DNA from: an uncultured Acidimicrobiaceae bacterium
GTDB lineage: Bacteria > Actinomycetota > Acidimicrobiia > Spongiisociales > UBA5794
Reading direction: 5' to 3'
NCBI GenBank assembly: GCA_947259365.1
Contig: CAMYMC010000035.1
Coordinates: 26,146 to 90,145, forward strand
DNA length: 64,000 nucleotides
Shown here: positions 8,864-17,489 of the stretch, in pieces
Layout of the letters: each line of letters starts with the position of its first letter
Numbering within the stretch: position 1 is the stretch's first letter
The notes under the pieces: model-generated
What the model was told of the DNA's origin: nothing
Databases searched by the model: none
Seen by the model: the letters and a program-made list of their open reading frames with translations, nothing else
Translations under genes and position numbers: made by a program

Positions 8864-10441
8864 CTACGGCCGGTCCGTCCCGACCCGGTCCGGCTGCGGC
8901 GGCCCGCCCCAGATCGACCCGAGGGCGCCTCCCGTCATGAGCGCGACGGCGCCGAATGCGGCGAACGCCGCTGCGACCGCGAGGAGCGTTGCCGCGAACC
9001 CCGTTCCCAGGGCCAGCTCGACACCGGTGGCGACGAGGGCGGCGACGAGCCCGCCGGCGACGACGAGGGGCACCGCCCGCAGTGCCGGCTCGACGGCGGC
9101 CCTGGCCCGGCCCGCCGGCTCGACGGTGCGGTACCAACGCACCGCCAGCGCTGCCGTGTAGCCGGTCAGAGCGATGGTGCTGGCGAGGGCGACGCCGCGC
9201 AGCCCGTATCCCCTCTGGAGCACGAAGTAGAGCGGGACGGCGACGAGCGTTGCGACGGTTCCGGCGACGACCGGCGTCCACATCTCCCGCCGGGCGTAGA
9301 ACGCCCTGGTGAGCACCTGGAGCGCCCCCCACACCGGGACGGCGAGGGAGTAGAAGAACAGCGCCTGGGCACTCGCCATCGTGTCCGCGGCGTCGAAGGG
9401 GCCCCGCTGGAAGAGGGCGCGGACGACGGGCACCGTCGTGGCGGCGACGAGGGCGGCAGCGCCGATCGAGGCGACGAGCACGTACCGCAGCGCCCTGTCG
9501 ACGGTGTCTGCCATCTCGGCCCGCTTGCCCTCGGCGAACAGCCTGGCGAGAAACGGGTAGGCGGCGACACCGGCCGCCTGGGCGATGACGCCGACCGGGA
9601 CGAACATCGTCCGCCTGGCCAGCTGGAGCTGGGTCTGGGCGCCGTCGCCGACGAGGTTGCCGAAGACCCTCATGAACGTCTCGTCGAGGACGACGATCGA
9701 CTGGCCGACCATCAACGGGAGGGCGATGACGACGTACTCGCGCAGTGCCGGGTGACGCCATGAGGTACCGGCGAGGAGGCGCATTCCCACCCGTCTCGCT
9801 CCCCACCACTGGAGGGCGAAGTTCCCGACGAAGGCACCGCCCAGCGCACCCCAGATGAAGCCCTCGGGATCGGCCTCGCCCGCCACCGCGGCGTAGCCCA
9901 CCCCCCCGGCGATGATGCCGAGGTTGTAGGCGATCGGCGCCAGGGTCGGGATCGTGAAGACCCCTTTGGCGTATTGGACGGCGGTGAAGAGCCCTCCGAG
10001 GACGAAGAAGACCTGGGCGGGCAGGACGATGCGGGTGAACCGGACGGTGGCCGCCATCTCCTCAGGGGTGAAGTCGGGGAAGATCCTCTCGATGATGAGC
10101 GGCGCGACGAACCATCCTGCGACGACGAGCCCGACGATGCCGAGCGCGATCGGGCGGACTACCGCGGTCAGGGCCGCCCAGCCTCCCGCCTCGTCATCGT
10201 CGGCGAGGTATCGGCTGAAGATCGGGATGAACGTGATGGCGAGGAAGCCACCGGCGAGCAGGTAGTTGAGGAAATCGGGGAGTGCGAACGCGGCGACGTA
10301 CTGGTCGGTCGTCGCATCGGCGCCCAGCAGCGCGGCGAACACGATGTCGCGCACCTGGCCGAGGATGCGCGACACGAGCACCCCGCCGGAGACGATGAGC
10401 GCCGCGATGCCCATCCTGCGGGCGATCGTCCGGTCCGTCAC
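8864..10441 (-). CDS. murJ: Lipid II flippase, MurJ/MviN family
   Basis: A 525-residue polytopic membrane protein of the MOP superfamily. N-terminal features typical of MurJ include SRILGQVRDIVFAALLG and ALPDFLNYLLAGGFLAITFIP, then repeated long hydrophobic segments (about 14 transmembrane helices). MurJ moves the peptidoglycan precursor lipid II to the outer leaflet. Unlike many actinobacterial MurJ (MviN) proteins it has no appended pseudokinase domain. It stands alone, convergent with sodN (21 nt between stops). The GTG start at 10441 follows TACCTT with a 7-nt spacer. Confidence 0.88.
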   Translation of the reverse strand: MTDRTIARRMGIAALIVSGGVLVSRILGQVRDIVFAALLGADATTDQYVAAFALPDFLNYLLAGGFLAITFIPIFSRYLADDDEAGGWAALTAVVRPIALGIVGLVVAGWFVAPLIIERIFPDFTPEEMAATVRFTRIVLPAQVFFVLGGLFTAVQYAKGVFTIPTLAPIAYNLGIIAGGVGYAAVAGEADPEGFIWGALGGAFVGNFALQWWGARRVGMRLLAGTSWRHPALREYVVIALPLMVGQSIVVLDETFMRVFGNLVGDGAQTQLQLARRTMFVPVGVIAQAAGVAAYPFLARLFAEGKRAEMADTVDRALRYVLVASIGAAALVAATTVPVVRALFQRGPFDAADTMASAQALFFYSLAVPVWGALQVLTRAFYARREMWTPVVAGTVATLVAVPLYFVLQRGYGLRGVALASTIALTGYTAALAVRWYRTVEPAGRARAAVEPALRAVPLVVAGGLVAALVATGVELALGTGFAATLLAVAAAFAAFGAVALMTGGALGSIWGGPPQPDRVGTDRP

Positions 10442-10519
10442 GAGTCGGAAGGTAGCCGCAGCGTGGCGATGGGAGCGTGGTTTGGGTGACCCCTCACCTC
10501 GAACCGGCTCGGTTCCCGC

Positions 10520-11272
10520 TCAGGTGAGATCCCGCCTCCGCAGGATCCAGCCGGTGACGAGCGTCGAGATGCCCAGGAGCAGGGCCATCTTCAGCAGCGA
10601 TCCCCCGACGCCCGGCTCGAGGCTCCCGAGGGCGAAGTCGGGGACCTCGCGCCCGACCGCGTCGGGGGCGAGATCGAGGAACGCCGAGAAGCCGATCCGC
10701 CACGGCGACGTCGTGGCGAGTCCGGGGATCGTTCCGGCGATCGCCGTTTCCCAGATGAACACGAACGCGAGGCCGATGAGCGTCGCCCGCTCGGTCACAT
10801 AGCCGAGGGGAAGGAACAGGGCGACGTAGGTGGCGGTCGCGATGAGCGTGCCGACGAGCATCGGCAGGACGTAGCCCCAGTCGCTTGAGCGGACTGCCAT
10901 GAGGACGCCGAGGGCGAACGCCCCGAGCCCGGCGAGGCCGTAGGCGGTCGCCAGGGCCCCGGCGAGCTTGGCGCCGGCGATCGCGCTGCGGGGGATCGGC
11001 CGGAGCACGATGAACGACAGCGTCGCGTCGCGACGCTCGTCCCCGAGCGCCGACGCCGCCATGATGAGGGCGACGACGGGCACCGCCACGCTGTAGAAGA
11101 CGCCGATCGACAGGCCCGTGAAGATCTCGACGAGGCTGTCGACGCTCGCCTGCCCGGAGGCGAGGAGGAAGATCCCGGCAGGCGCGGCGGTGAGGGCTCC
11201 CAGCCCGATGAACCGACGCAGCCCGAGGACCTGGCGCACCGTCATCCCGCTGATGGTGATCGCCCGGTTCAT
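10520..11272 (-). CDS. ABC-2 type transporter permease
   Basis: A 250-residue membrane protein with about six hydrophobic segments and the cytoplasmic loop DERRDATLSFIVLRPIPRS, characteristic of ABC-2 permeases. The ATG overlaps the stop of the preceding ATPase gene (ATGA), making an ATPase-permease pair. It is last of four overlapping genes encoding two such pairs on the minus strand, so the pairs may form one hetero-oligomeric exporter or two related ones. Substrate unknown. Confidence 0.8.
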   Translation of the reverse strand: MNRAITISGMTVRQVLGLRRFIGLGALTAAPAGIFLLASGQASVDSLVEIFTGLSIGVFYSVAVPVVALIMAASALGDERRDATLSFIVLRPIPRSAIAGAKLAGALATAYGLAGLGAFALGVLMAVRSSDWGYVLPMLVGTLIATATYVALFLPLGYVTERATLIGLAFVFIWETAIAGTIPGLATTSPWRIGFSAFLDLAPDAVGREVPDFALGSLEPGVGGSLLKMALLLGISTLVTGWILRRRDLT

Positions 11273-12222
11273 CGCTTCCTCACGAGGTAGCGGAACACGC
11301 TCTCGAGGGACTCGTCCGCCGGTTTGAAGCCCGTGATCCTGATGCCGAGCGCCTTGGCGAGGCCGGGAAGCTCCGACCCGAGCGCAGCCAGGTCCGAGGT
11401 CTCGACCTGGATCCGGCGGTCCTCCAGTGTCACGCCGTTGACGACCTCGATGTCGAGCATCGCCCTCGCCAGCGACCGCGGCTCGTCGGCGGAGACGACG
11501 ACCCGGTAGGGGATGTCGGTCATCGCGCGGCGGATCGCGGTGATGTCGCCGGCGGCAGCCAGCTTGCCGTCGACGATGGCGAGGACCCGGTCCGTCATCC
11601 GCTCCACCTCCTGGAGCACGTGGGACGAGACGATGACGGTCCGTCCGTTGCCGGCCAGTCGCTGGAAGAGCGCGATGAGATGGGCCCGCTGGATGGGGTC
11701 GGTGCCGTTGAGGGGCTCGTCGAGCACGAGGATCTCGGGATCGTGGATGAGGGCTGCTGCCACCTTGGCGCGCTGGCGCATGCCTTTGCTGTACCCGCCA
11801 ACTGGGCGGCCGGCGGCGTCGAGGAGATCGACCTCCTCGAGGGCGTCCCGCGCCTTCCGCTCCGGGTCGGCGATCCCGGTGAGCTTCCCGGCGAGGGCGA
11901 CGAACTCGAGCCCGGTGTACCGGGGATACACCGCATTCTCCTCGGGCACGAGGCCGATCGAGCGGTACACGTCGACGGCGTCACGAGGGGCGCGACCGAG
12001 CACCCGGACGCGCCCGCCGGAGGGGAGGAGGAGTCCGGTGAGCATCCTGAGCAGGGTGGTCTTGCCGGCGCCGTTGGGCCCGAGGAGCCCGGTGATCCCG
12101 GGGCCGAACGAGCACGTGACCTCCGACACCGCGACCTTCTGTTTGAACCACTTCGAGACCCCCTCCACCTCGACGGTCGGATTCGCGGCGAGGGCGGGAT
12201 CGGAGGCGACCGCCGTGCTCAC
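11269..12222 (-). CDS. ABC transporter ATP-binding protein
   Basis: 317 residues with Walker A GLLGPNGAGKTTLLRM, signature GGYSKGMRQRAKVAA, Walker B ILVLDEPLNGTDP and switch His in IVSSHVLQEV. The C-terminal ~80 residues resemble the extension seen in ABC-2 ATPases of the NatA/CcmA group. The GTG start overlaps the upstream permease stop; an in-frame extension upstream lies inside that gene and is rejected. It partners with the permease that follows. Confidence 0.88.
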   Translation of the reverse strand: MSTAVASDPALAANPTVEVEGVSKWFKQKVAVSEVTCSFGPGITGLLGPNGAGKTTLLRMLTGLLLPSGGRVRVLGRAPRDAVDVYRSIGLVPEENAVYPRYTGLEFVALAGKLTGIADPERKARDALEEVDLLDAAGRPVGGYSKGMRQRAKVAAALIHDPEILVLDEPLNGTDPIQRAHLIALFQRLAGNGRTVIVSSHVLQEVERMTDRVLAIVDGKLAAAGDITAIRRAMTDIPYRVVVSADEPRSLARAMLDIEVVNGVTLEDRRIQVETSDLAALGSELPGLAKALGIRITGFKPADESLESVFRYLVRKR

Positions 12223-13109
12223 ATGAGCCTCCGGTAGCGGCGGAGGGCGAGGCCGCCTGCGATGACGGCGATGCCGAGGATCATCGCGAGCGACCACACC
12301 GGCCCGAACCCGGCATCGGCGACCACCGAGTCGACGGAGCTCTGGTCGAAGGCCCAGTCACGGAGGGCGAAGGGATGCTGGGCGATGGCGAGCAGGGCCG
12401 CGTAGCGGGACCCGGCGAACGCACCGGACTCGGAGAGGGCGGCGGCGAGGCCGGTGGAGCCGACGAGGATGCCGAGGAGGGTGCCGGTCGCCGGGGCGAG
12501 CCGCTTGGCGTAGACGGAGACGAACAACGCTGGCGCTCCGTAGCCGACGAGAAACGCCACCGAGGTGACGGCGATCCGCCACAGGTTCGGCCAATCCGAG
12601 AGCAGAGTCTGGACGAAACCGTCGCTGTCGATGGCGGCGAACCCGATGTACATGAGCAGCTGGGGCAGCACGAGGAACCCGGCGATGACGATGGCGAGCG
12701 CCGCGCCGCGGGCCAGGAGGTAATCCGAGGCGCGCATCGGCCGCGAGCTGTACACGGCGAGGACGCCTTCCTCACGGTCGGGGATCAGCAGCTCGGGCCC
12801 GGCGAGCGCCGTGAAGATGACCATGACCGGGCCGGCGAGGTCGTAGTAGTCGGCGTGACCGCCGAAAGGGGAGTCCGCTTCGGGGACGAAGCTCGTCAGG
12901 AAGAACGCGAGGCCGACGAAGACGATCGCCGGGATCAGCGCGATGCCGAAGAGGATCCAGGGGAGGACCTTCTTGCGGGCGCGGCGGCGGAGACCGAGGA
13001 CCCGCCGGACGCCGTCCTTGATGGTGGCCCGCACCGCGCCGGGCTTGCCGAGCCTCGCCCCTTCGTGGGGGACGTACCCGAGGTCGTAGACGACGCCGCG
13101 GTCGGTCAT
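12219..13109 (-). CDS. ABC-2 type transporter permease
   Basis: A 296-residue membrane protein. A cytoplasmic N-terminus with GAVRATIKDGVRRVLGLRR precedes about six transmembrane stretches; LLIPDREEGVLAVYSSRPM is the usual ABC-2 permease loop. It is encoded between two ABC ATPase genes, overlapping each by 4 nt, so all four products are probably made in similar amounts. Substrate not identifiable. Confidence 0.8.
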   Translation of the reverse strand: MTDRGVVYDLGYVPHEGARLGKPGAVRATIKDGVRRVLGLRRRARKKVLPWILFGIALIPAIVFVGLAFFLTSFVPEADSPFGGHADYYDLAGPVMVIFTALAGPELLIPDREEGVLAVYSSRPMRASDYLLARGAALAIVIAGFLVLPQLLMYIGFAAIDSDGFVQTLLSDWPNLWRIAVTSVAFLVGYGAPALFVSVYAKRLAPATGTLLGILVGSTGLAAALSESGAFAGSRYAALLAIAQHPFALRDWAFDQSSVDSVVADAGFGPVWSLAMILGIAVIAGGLALRRYRRLM

Positions 13110-14014
13110 CGCGCCTCCGGTACCTCGAGGAAGATGTCCTCGAGGGTCGTGGACCGGGTATCGAGGCGGCGCATCCCGGTGCCGCTGTCGGCGAGCGCGT
13201 CGCGAACGGCATCGAAAGGGTCCCCGCCGTCGAGGCGCACGACCAGCGTGCGACCATGGCGCTCCACCGAGGCGCCCGCTTCGACGAGGCGGCGCTCGAA
13301 GGCCGCGGGGTCACCCAGCACCTCGACTTCGACGACGCCCGTTTCCGTGAGCCCGGAGATGGGACCGCTGCGAAGGACGCGCCCCCCGTCGAGCATGACC
13401 ACCCAGTCGCACGTCTGCTCGATGTCGGTGAGGACGTGGGAGGAGGCGAGCACGTTGATGCCGAACTCGCCCAGCCGCCCGATGAGGTCGAGCATCTCCT
13501 CGCGACCCTCCGGGTCGAGGCCGGCGGTCGGCTCGTCGAGAAACACGAGCGCCGGGTCGTGGACGATGGCCTGGGCGAGCATCGCCCGCTGTTTCATGCC
13601 GGTCGAGTACTCACCGAGATAGCGAAACCGCTCCTCGTAGAGCCCGACGAGGGTCAGCACATCGCTGGCCCGCTGCCGGGCGTCCCGGGGGGGAATCCCG
13701 GCCAGCTCGGCGGCGTAGATCGTGAAATCGGCCGCCGTCTGGGCAAGCGGGAGGCAGGAGTCCTCGGGCATGTAGCCCACCCTGCCGCGTATGTCCAGCG
13801 TCTCGTCGCCGACGGACTTCCCGAACACGGACGCGGCGCCGACGGTGGGGGTGAGGATGCCGAGCAGGATCTTGATGAGGGTCGTCTTCCCCGCCCCGTT
13901 GGCACCGACGAGGCCGACGCGGCCCTCGGGCACGTCGAGGTCGAGATGATGCAAAGCGACGATGTCGCCGTAGGCGTGGCCCAGGGACTCGGTGGCGATG
14001 ATCGAGGCAGACAC
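13106..14014 (-). CDS. ABC transporter ATP-binding protein
   Basis: First gene of the four-gene ABC cluster, 302 residues. Walker A is VGLVGANGAGKTTLIK, signature LGEYSTGMKQRAMLAQ, Walker B LVFLDEPTAGLDP and switch His in ASSHVLTD; a ~90-residue C-terminal domain follows. TAGGTT lies 7 nt upstream of the GTG, so the whole cluster likely starts here with a leaderless message. Confidence 0.88.
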   Translation of the reverse strand: MSASIIATESLGHAYGDIVALHHLDLDVPEGRVGLVGANGAGKTTLIKILLGILTPTVGAASVFGKSVGDETLDIRGRVGYMPEDSCLPLAQTAADFTIYAAELAGIPPRDARQRASDVLTLVGLYEERFRYLGEYSTGMKQRAMLAQAIVHDPALVFLDEPTAGLDPEGREEMLDLIGRLGEFGINVLASSHVLTDIEQTCDWVVMLDGGRVLRSGPISGLTETGVVEVEVLGDPAAFERRLVEAGASVERHGRTLVVRLDGGDPFDAVRDALADSGTGMRRLDTRSTTLEDIFLEVPEAR

Positions 14015-14068
14015 GCCAGTGAACCTAGTGGACCGTCGCGCCGACAGGTTCTCCGTGGGCGGTCCGGG

Positions 14069-14332
14069 CTACTCGCGCCCTTCGATGAGGCGTCTCGCCC
14101 TGGTCTTCGCCCGGTCGAGGGTGCGTCGCGCCGCCGGGAACTCAGTGGCGAGGATGGCCATGCCGCTGAAGACGATGAGCCAACCGGGTCCAGGGAGGGG
14201 GATCAGGACGATGCCGACGGCGATGACGACCGCACCGGCGAACCCGACGGCGACCTTGCGCGCTGCCCGCCACGGGGTGGCCGGGTCTCCGGCCCCGGCG
14301 GCGAGGCCGGTCGAGGAATCGTCATTCGCCAT
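14069..14332 (-). CDS. PGPGW-motif small transmembrane protein (TIGR02611-like)
   Basis: 87 residues: a soluble N-terminus, two close hydrophobic segments separated by IPLPGPGWLIVFSG, and a basic C-terminal tail (RRTLDRAKTRARRLIEGRE). The PLPGPGW core is the hallmark of a widespread actinobacterial membrane protein family of unknown role. TAGGAT sits 6 nt before the ATG. It lies between the ABC cluster and a divergent membrane protein gene. Confidence 0.8.
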   Translation of the reverse strand: MANDDSSTGLAAGAGDPATPWRAARKVAVGFAGAVVIAVGIVLIPLPGPGWLIVFSGMAILATEFPAARRTLDRAKTRARRLIEGRE

Positions 14333-14466
14333 CCACGCATCCTATTGGGGCTGCGAAGTTGACGAGACGGTGGTCCGAGAGCCGCAGCGTGCGGGATCGG
14401 GCCGCGGTCGGGGCCGGAGGGCACGACTGAGGCCCCCGAGCCTCGGGAACCTACCCTGCGGCGTCG

Positions 14467-15162
14467 ATGGAGCTCACGTTCGCAATCCTCGCCGCGGCTG
14501 CGGCCACGGGGTTCGCCGCGGATCTCGGCCGCAGCCATCTCCGGCGGCCCCGGCCGCATGCGGCGGCGTGGGCAACTGCCATCGGGCTCTACGCCGCCGC
14601 GAGCTGGGCACTCGTCGCCGGCTTGGGCGCGGGCTGGACCGACACCACGTTCCGGGTCTTCTACTACTTCGGGGCGATCGCCAGCGTGCCGTTGCTGGCG
14701 CTCGGCTCGGTGTACCTCGTTGCCGGCGATCGGGCAGGGAGGGTGACCCGGGACGGCGTGCTCGTCTTCCTCGCCGCTGCGGCGTGGGTGACGATGACGG
14801 CGATTCCCGCCGGGCCGGTCGCTGACGTCGGGGTCCCAGAGGGCTCTGAGGTCTTCGCCATGCCGGTCAACGACATCTACGGAGGGGTGACGTTGCCGAG
14901 CCCTCGCCTCTTCGCCGCGGTGGCGGGCGGGGGCGGCACGCTGGCGATCGTCGCCCTCGCCGCGACGAGCATCGCGAGACGAGGGCGCGCCGTCGCCCGC
15001 GGCAACCTCCTCATCGTGGCCGGCACGCTCGTCCCGGCGACCGGGGGCTCGCTGGCGGCCCTCGGCGAGGGCGCAGCCTTCGCGGTGTCGCTGCTCGGCG
15101 GTGTCGTGCTCCTGTGGTCCGGCTACCGGACGCTCTCCGGACGCGCCGTAGCGCGCCGATGA
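14467..15162 (+). CDS. Seven-transmembrane protein of unknown function
   Basis: 231 residues with seven hydrophobic segments (approximately 4-20, 33-54, 64-86, 98-115, 147-168, 177-195 and 205-223). No catalytic or transport motif was recognised. TACCCT with a 9-nt spacer precedes the ATG. The gene is monocistronic and convergent with the EamA transporter gene. Confidence 0.65.
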   Translation: MELTFAILAAAAATGFAADLGRSHLRRPRPHAAAWATAIGLYAAASWALVAGLGAGWTDTTFRVFYYFGAIASVPLLALGSVYLVAGDRAGRVTRDGVLVFLAAAAWVTMTAIPAGPVADVGVPEGSEVFAMPVNDIYGGVTLPSPRLFAAVAGGGGTLAIVALAATSIARRGRAVARGNLLIVAGTLVPATGGSLAALGEGAAFAVSLLGGVVLLWSGYRTLSGRAVARR

Positions 15163-15180
15163 GCGTTGCAGTGGTCCCGC

Positions 15181-16074
15181 TCAGGTCGTCACGGCGATGC
15201 GCTCGGCCCGATCCGTGAGGACGACGCCGGCGAGGATGAGGATCCCGCCGGCGGCGATGCCGAACTGGAGCCGCTCGTCGATGAGCACGATCCCGGCGAC
15301 GATCGCCACGAGCGGCACCACGTAGCCGATGAGGGACGCCTTGACCGCGGTGACGTGGCTGAGCACCCAGAAGTACGCGACGAAGGGCACGATGCTCCCG
15401 GCAACCGTCAGGTACACGAGCAGAACCCAGGCCCATGCTGTGTACGGGCCGGGGATCCCCTCGATGACGAGCGTCGCCGCGACCATGACCGCCGCACCCA
15501 CGACGAACTGGGTTGCGGTGAACTCCACGGGGTCGTACGTCGCGGCCCTGCGCTTGGCGTAGATGCTGGCGTAGGAGATGAGCACCACCCCGCCGCCGGA
15601 GAGGAGGAACGCGACGAAGGGCCGGCCTCCGCTCTCGAGCCCGCTGTCCCCGGAGAGGAGGAGGAGGGCGACTCCGCCGAGCGCGGTGACGAGGCCGACG
15701 ACCTTGGCGACGTGGAGCCGCTCGGCGGGCAGCATGAAGTGGGCCATCACCGCCGTCACCAGCGGGATGAGGGCGATGAGGAGGCCGACGAAGCCTGCCG
15801 ACGCGTTCGCATAGGCGTACGTGAGGAGCAGGAAGGGCCCGGCGAGGTTGGTGATGCCCATCACGACCCCGGTGCGCCACGACTCGGCAGTGCGGCCGTA
15901 GCCGCCGTGACGGACGATGAGGTAGCCGGAGACGAGGACCGCCGCCAGGAGCGTCCGCACCGTCACGAGCCCGAACTCCGACACGCCGGTGTTGAGCGCC
16001 GCCCTCGTCGCCACACCCGTCGTGCCCCACGCCAGGCTGGCGACACCGATCGCGCCCCAGATCTTCGTCTGCAT
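15181..16074 (-). CDS. EamA/DMT-family transporter
   Basis: 297 residues with about ten transmembrane helices in two EamA halves; motifs include AWGTTGVATRAAL at the N-terminus and KASLIGYVVPLVAIVAGIVLIDERL near the end of the second half. These drug/metabolite transporters export amino acids, nucleosides or other small compounds. It lies 9 nt after the helix-turn-helix gene but has its own -10 (TAGCCT, 16086-16081) whose TAG is that gene's stop codon. Confidence 0.85.
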   Translation of the reverse strand: MQTKIWGAIGVASLAWGTTGVATRAALNTGVSEFGLVTVRTLLAAVLVSGYLIVRHGGYGRTAESWRTGVVMGITNLAGPFLLLTYAYANASAGFVGLLIALIPLVTAVMAHFMLPAERLHVAKVVGLVTALGGVALLLLSGDSGLESGGRPFVAFLLSGGGVVLISYASIYAKRRAATYDPVEFTATQFVVGAAVMVAATLVIEGIPGPYTAWAWVLLVYLTVAGSIVPFVAYFWVLSHVTAVKASLIGYVVPLVAIVAGIVLIDERLQFGIAAGGILILAGVVLTDRAERIAVTT

Positions 16075-16083
16075 CGGTGCAGG

Positions 16084-16785
16084 CTACTGCCGGCGCCGGT
16101 AGCGCTCCCTCCACGCCGCGAAGACCCGACTCGACAGCACCCGCCACGATGGCGCCGGCGGCCGCGACGGCTGGGGAGCCGCGGCGGGTTCTGAGGCGGG
16201 CTCGGCGGATGCGAACGGTGGGGAGGAGCCGACTGCGGCACGCACCTCGGCGAGGCGCTCACGGAGGAAGGCGGCCTCGGTCTCGGCGCGGGCGGCCCGC
16301 TCTCTGGCCTCGGCGAGCTGCTGGCCCGCTTCGTGGAGGTTGCCGAGCTGCATGAGCATCTTGTCCCACGCCGCGATCGGCACGATCATCGTGTCGGGAG
16401 GAGTGTCGACGCTCGCCGCTCGGGATGCGGCGGCGGCGGCCTCGCCGGTCGACACCGCGGCCTCGGCTCGCTCCGGCGTCGCTGCCGGGACCGGCCGGAT
16501 GCGACGGCCGAGTTCGTGGGCTCTCGCCACCACCGCGTCCACCCGCACCATCCGACGGGGGTCTCCGTCGCGGAGATCGAGGAAGCTCGGGACGGCGCCT
16601 CGACGCGCCCACTTCCGCAACGTGTCGACGGGGATCCCGGTGGCGAGGTAGGTGTCGCGCAACGTGCGCCACTGGTGGGATGGTGCCGGCGGGGTCGCCG
16701 GCACGTCGACGGGGGGTTTGCGCACCGCCGTCGATGACCGGAGTGCTTCGGTCTCCCAGAGGAAGGCGGGGTCGCGATCGCTCAT
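16084..16785 (-). CDS. Helix-turn-helix (MerR/excisionase-like) protein with coiled coil
   Basis: 233 residues. Residues about 40-70 (LRDTYLATGIPVDTLRKWAR followed by RGAVPSFLD) form a winged-helix/MerR-like DNA-binding domain. A central stretch around residues 150-190 (LHEAGQQLAEARERAARAET and LRERLAEVR) is predicted coiled coil, and the C-terminus is Pro/Ala-rich ending in basic residues. No ligand-binding domain is visible. It is divergent from the BMC operon with only 86 nt between start codons, so it is a candidate local regulator, but a general DNA-binding role is equally possible. TAACAT lies 6 nt before the ATG. Confidence 0.6.
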   Translation of the reverse strand: MSDRDPAFLWETEALRSSTAVRKPPVDVPATPPAPSHQWRTLRDTYLATGIPVDTLRKWARRGAVPSFLDLRDGDPRRMVRVDAVVARAHELGRRIRPVPAATPERAEAAVSTGEAAAAASRAASVDTPPDTMIVPIAAWDKMLMQLGNLHEAGQQLAEARERAARAETEAAFLRERLAEVRAAVGSSPPFASAEPASEPAAAPQPSRPPAPSWRVLSSRVFAAWRERYRRRQ

Positions 16786-16836
16786 GAGACCATGTTACGG
16801 ATCGCGAGGCACCTGCTGGGCGGCGGAGGCTTTCCC

Positions 16837-16842
16837 TAGGAT
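16837..16842 (+). promoter_or_regulatory. -10 element (TAGGAT) of the BMC operon
   Basis: TAGGAT lies 29 nt before the ATG of the first BMC gene and within the 86-nt divergent region shared with the helix-turn-helix gene. The implied leader is about 22 nt and shows no convincing Shine-Dalgarno site. No -35 box or operator repeat was recognised. Confidence 0.45.
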
Positions 16843-16871
16843 TGGGCTCCCTGATCCACCGGACCTCAACC

Positions 16872-17489
16872 ATGGCACCGCCCCACAGCTCCCAGTTGCC
16901 GGCCGACGATGAGGTCCGAGATCTCGTTGCCCGAATCGTCGACGGCGTGCTCGCCGGCGGAGAAGGACACACCGCCGGAGCCGAGCTCGAACCCGCCTCC
17001 GGGGAGTCTGCCGGGGAGCCCGCCGGAGAGAGGACGATCGCCATCGGCGCCGATCACGGCGGGTACCCCCTCAAGGAGCGCATCGGCTTCCGGCTGCGCG
17101 AGGCCGGCTACGAGGTCATCGACTGTGGCACCGACTCGACCGACGCCGTCGACTACCCGGATTTCGCGCACTCGGTCGCCAGGCTCGTCGCCGACGGGGC
17201 GGCGCGATGGGGCATCATCGTCGACGGCGCCGGCATCGGCTCGTCGATCGTGGCGAACAAGGTGCCCGGCGTTCGCGCCGCCCTGTGCTACGACCTCTCG
17301 ACGGCGCGCAACAGCAGGGAGCACAACCACGCCAACGTCCTCACCCTGGGCGCGGGCCTCGTCGGCGATGGTCTAGCGTGGCAGATCGTGGAGGAGTGGC
17401 TCGCAGTGGACTGGGGAGGCGGCCGTCACGCCAGGCGCGTCGACAAGATCACCGCCGTCGAGCAGCAGTACGCCCGGAAGCCGGCGTGA
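16872..17489 (+). CDS. rpiB: BMC-associated ribose-5-phosphate isomerase B-like protein with encapsulation-type N-terminus
   Basis: 205 residues. The LacAB/RpiB domain begins at about 55 ([19 protein letters not shown]) and carries [17 protein letters not shown] and [12 protein letters not shown]. Before it sits a 54-residue extension: an amphipathic helix at about 11-29 ([18 protein letters not shown]) and a Gly/Pro/Glu/Ala-rich linker, the layout of a BMC encapsulation peptide. Asp118 stands where classical RpiB has its catalytic Cys (Cys67 in the ordinary RpiB at 28760-29215), so activity or substrate may differ. RpiB interconverts ribose and ribulose 5-phosphate. ATG 16872 is preferred to a TTG at 16842, which would lie on the -10 box. 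First gene of the BMC operon; its stop overlaps deoC in GTGA. Confidence 0.87.
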   Translation: MAPPHSSQLPADDEVRDLVARIVDGVLAGGEGHTAGAELEPASGESAGEPAGERTIAIGADHGGYPLKERIGFRLREAGYEVIDCGTDSTDAVDYPDFAHSVARLVADGAARWGIIVDGAGIGSSIVANKVPGVRAALCYDLSTARNSREHNHANVLTLGAGLVGDGLAWQIVEEWLAVDWGGGRHARRVDKITAVEQQYARKPA

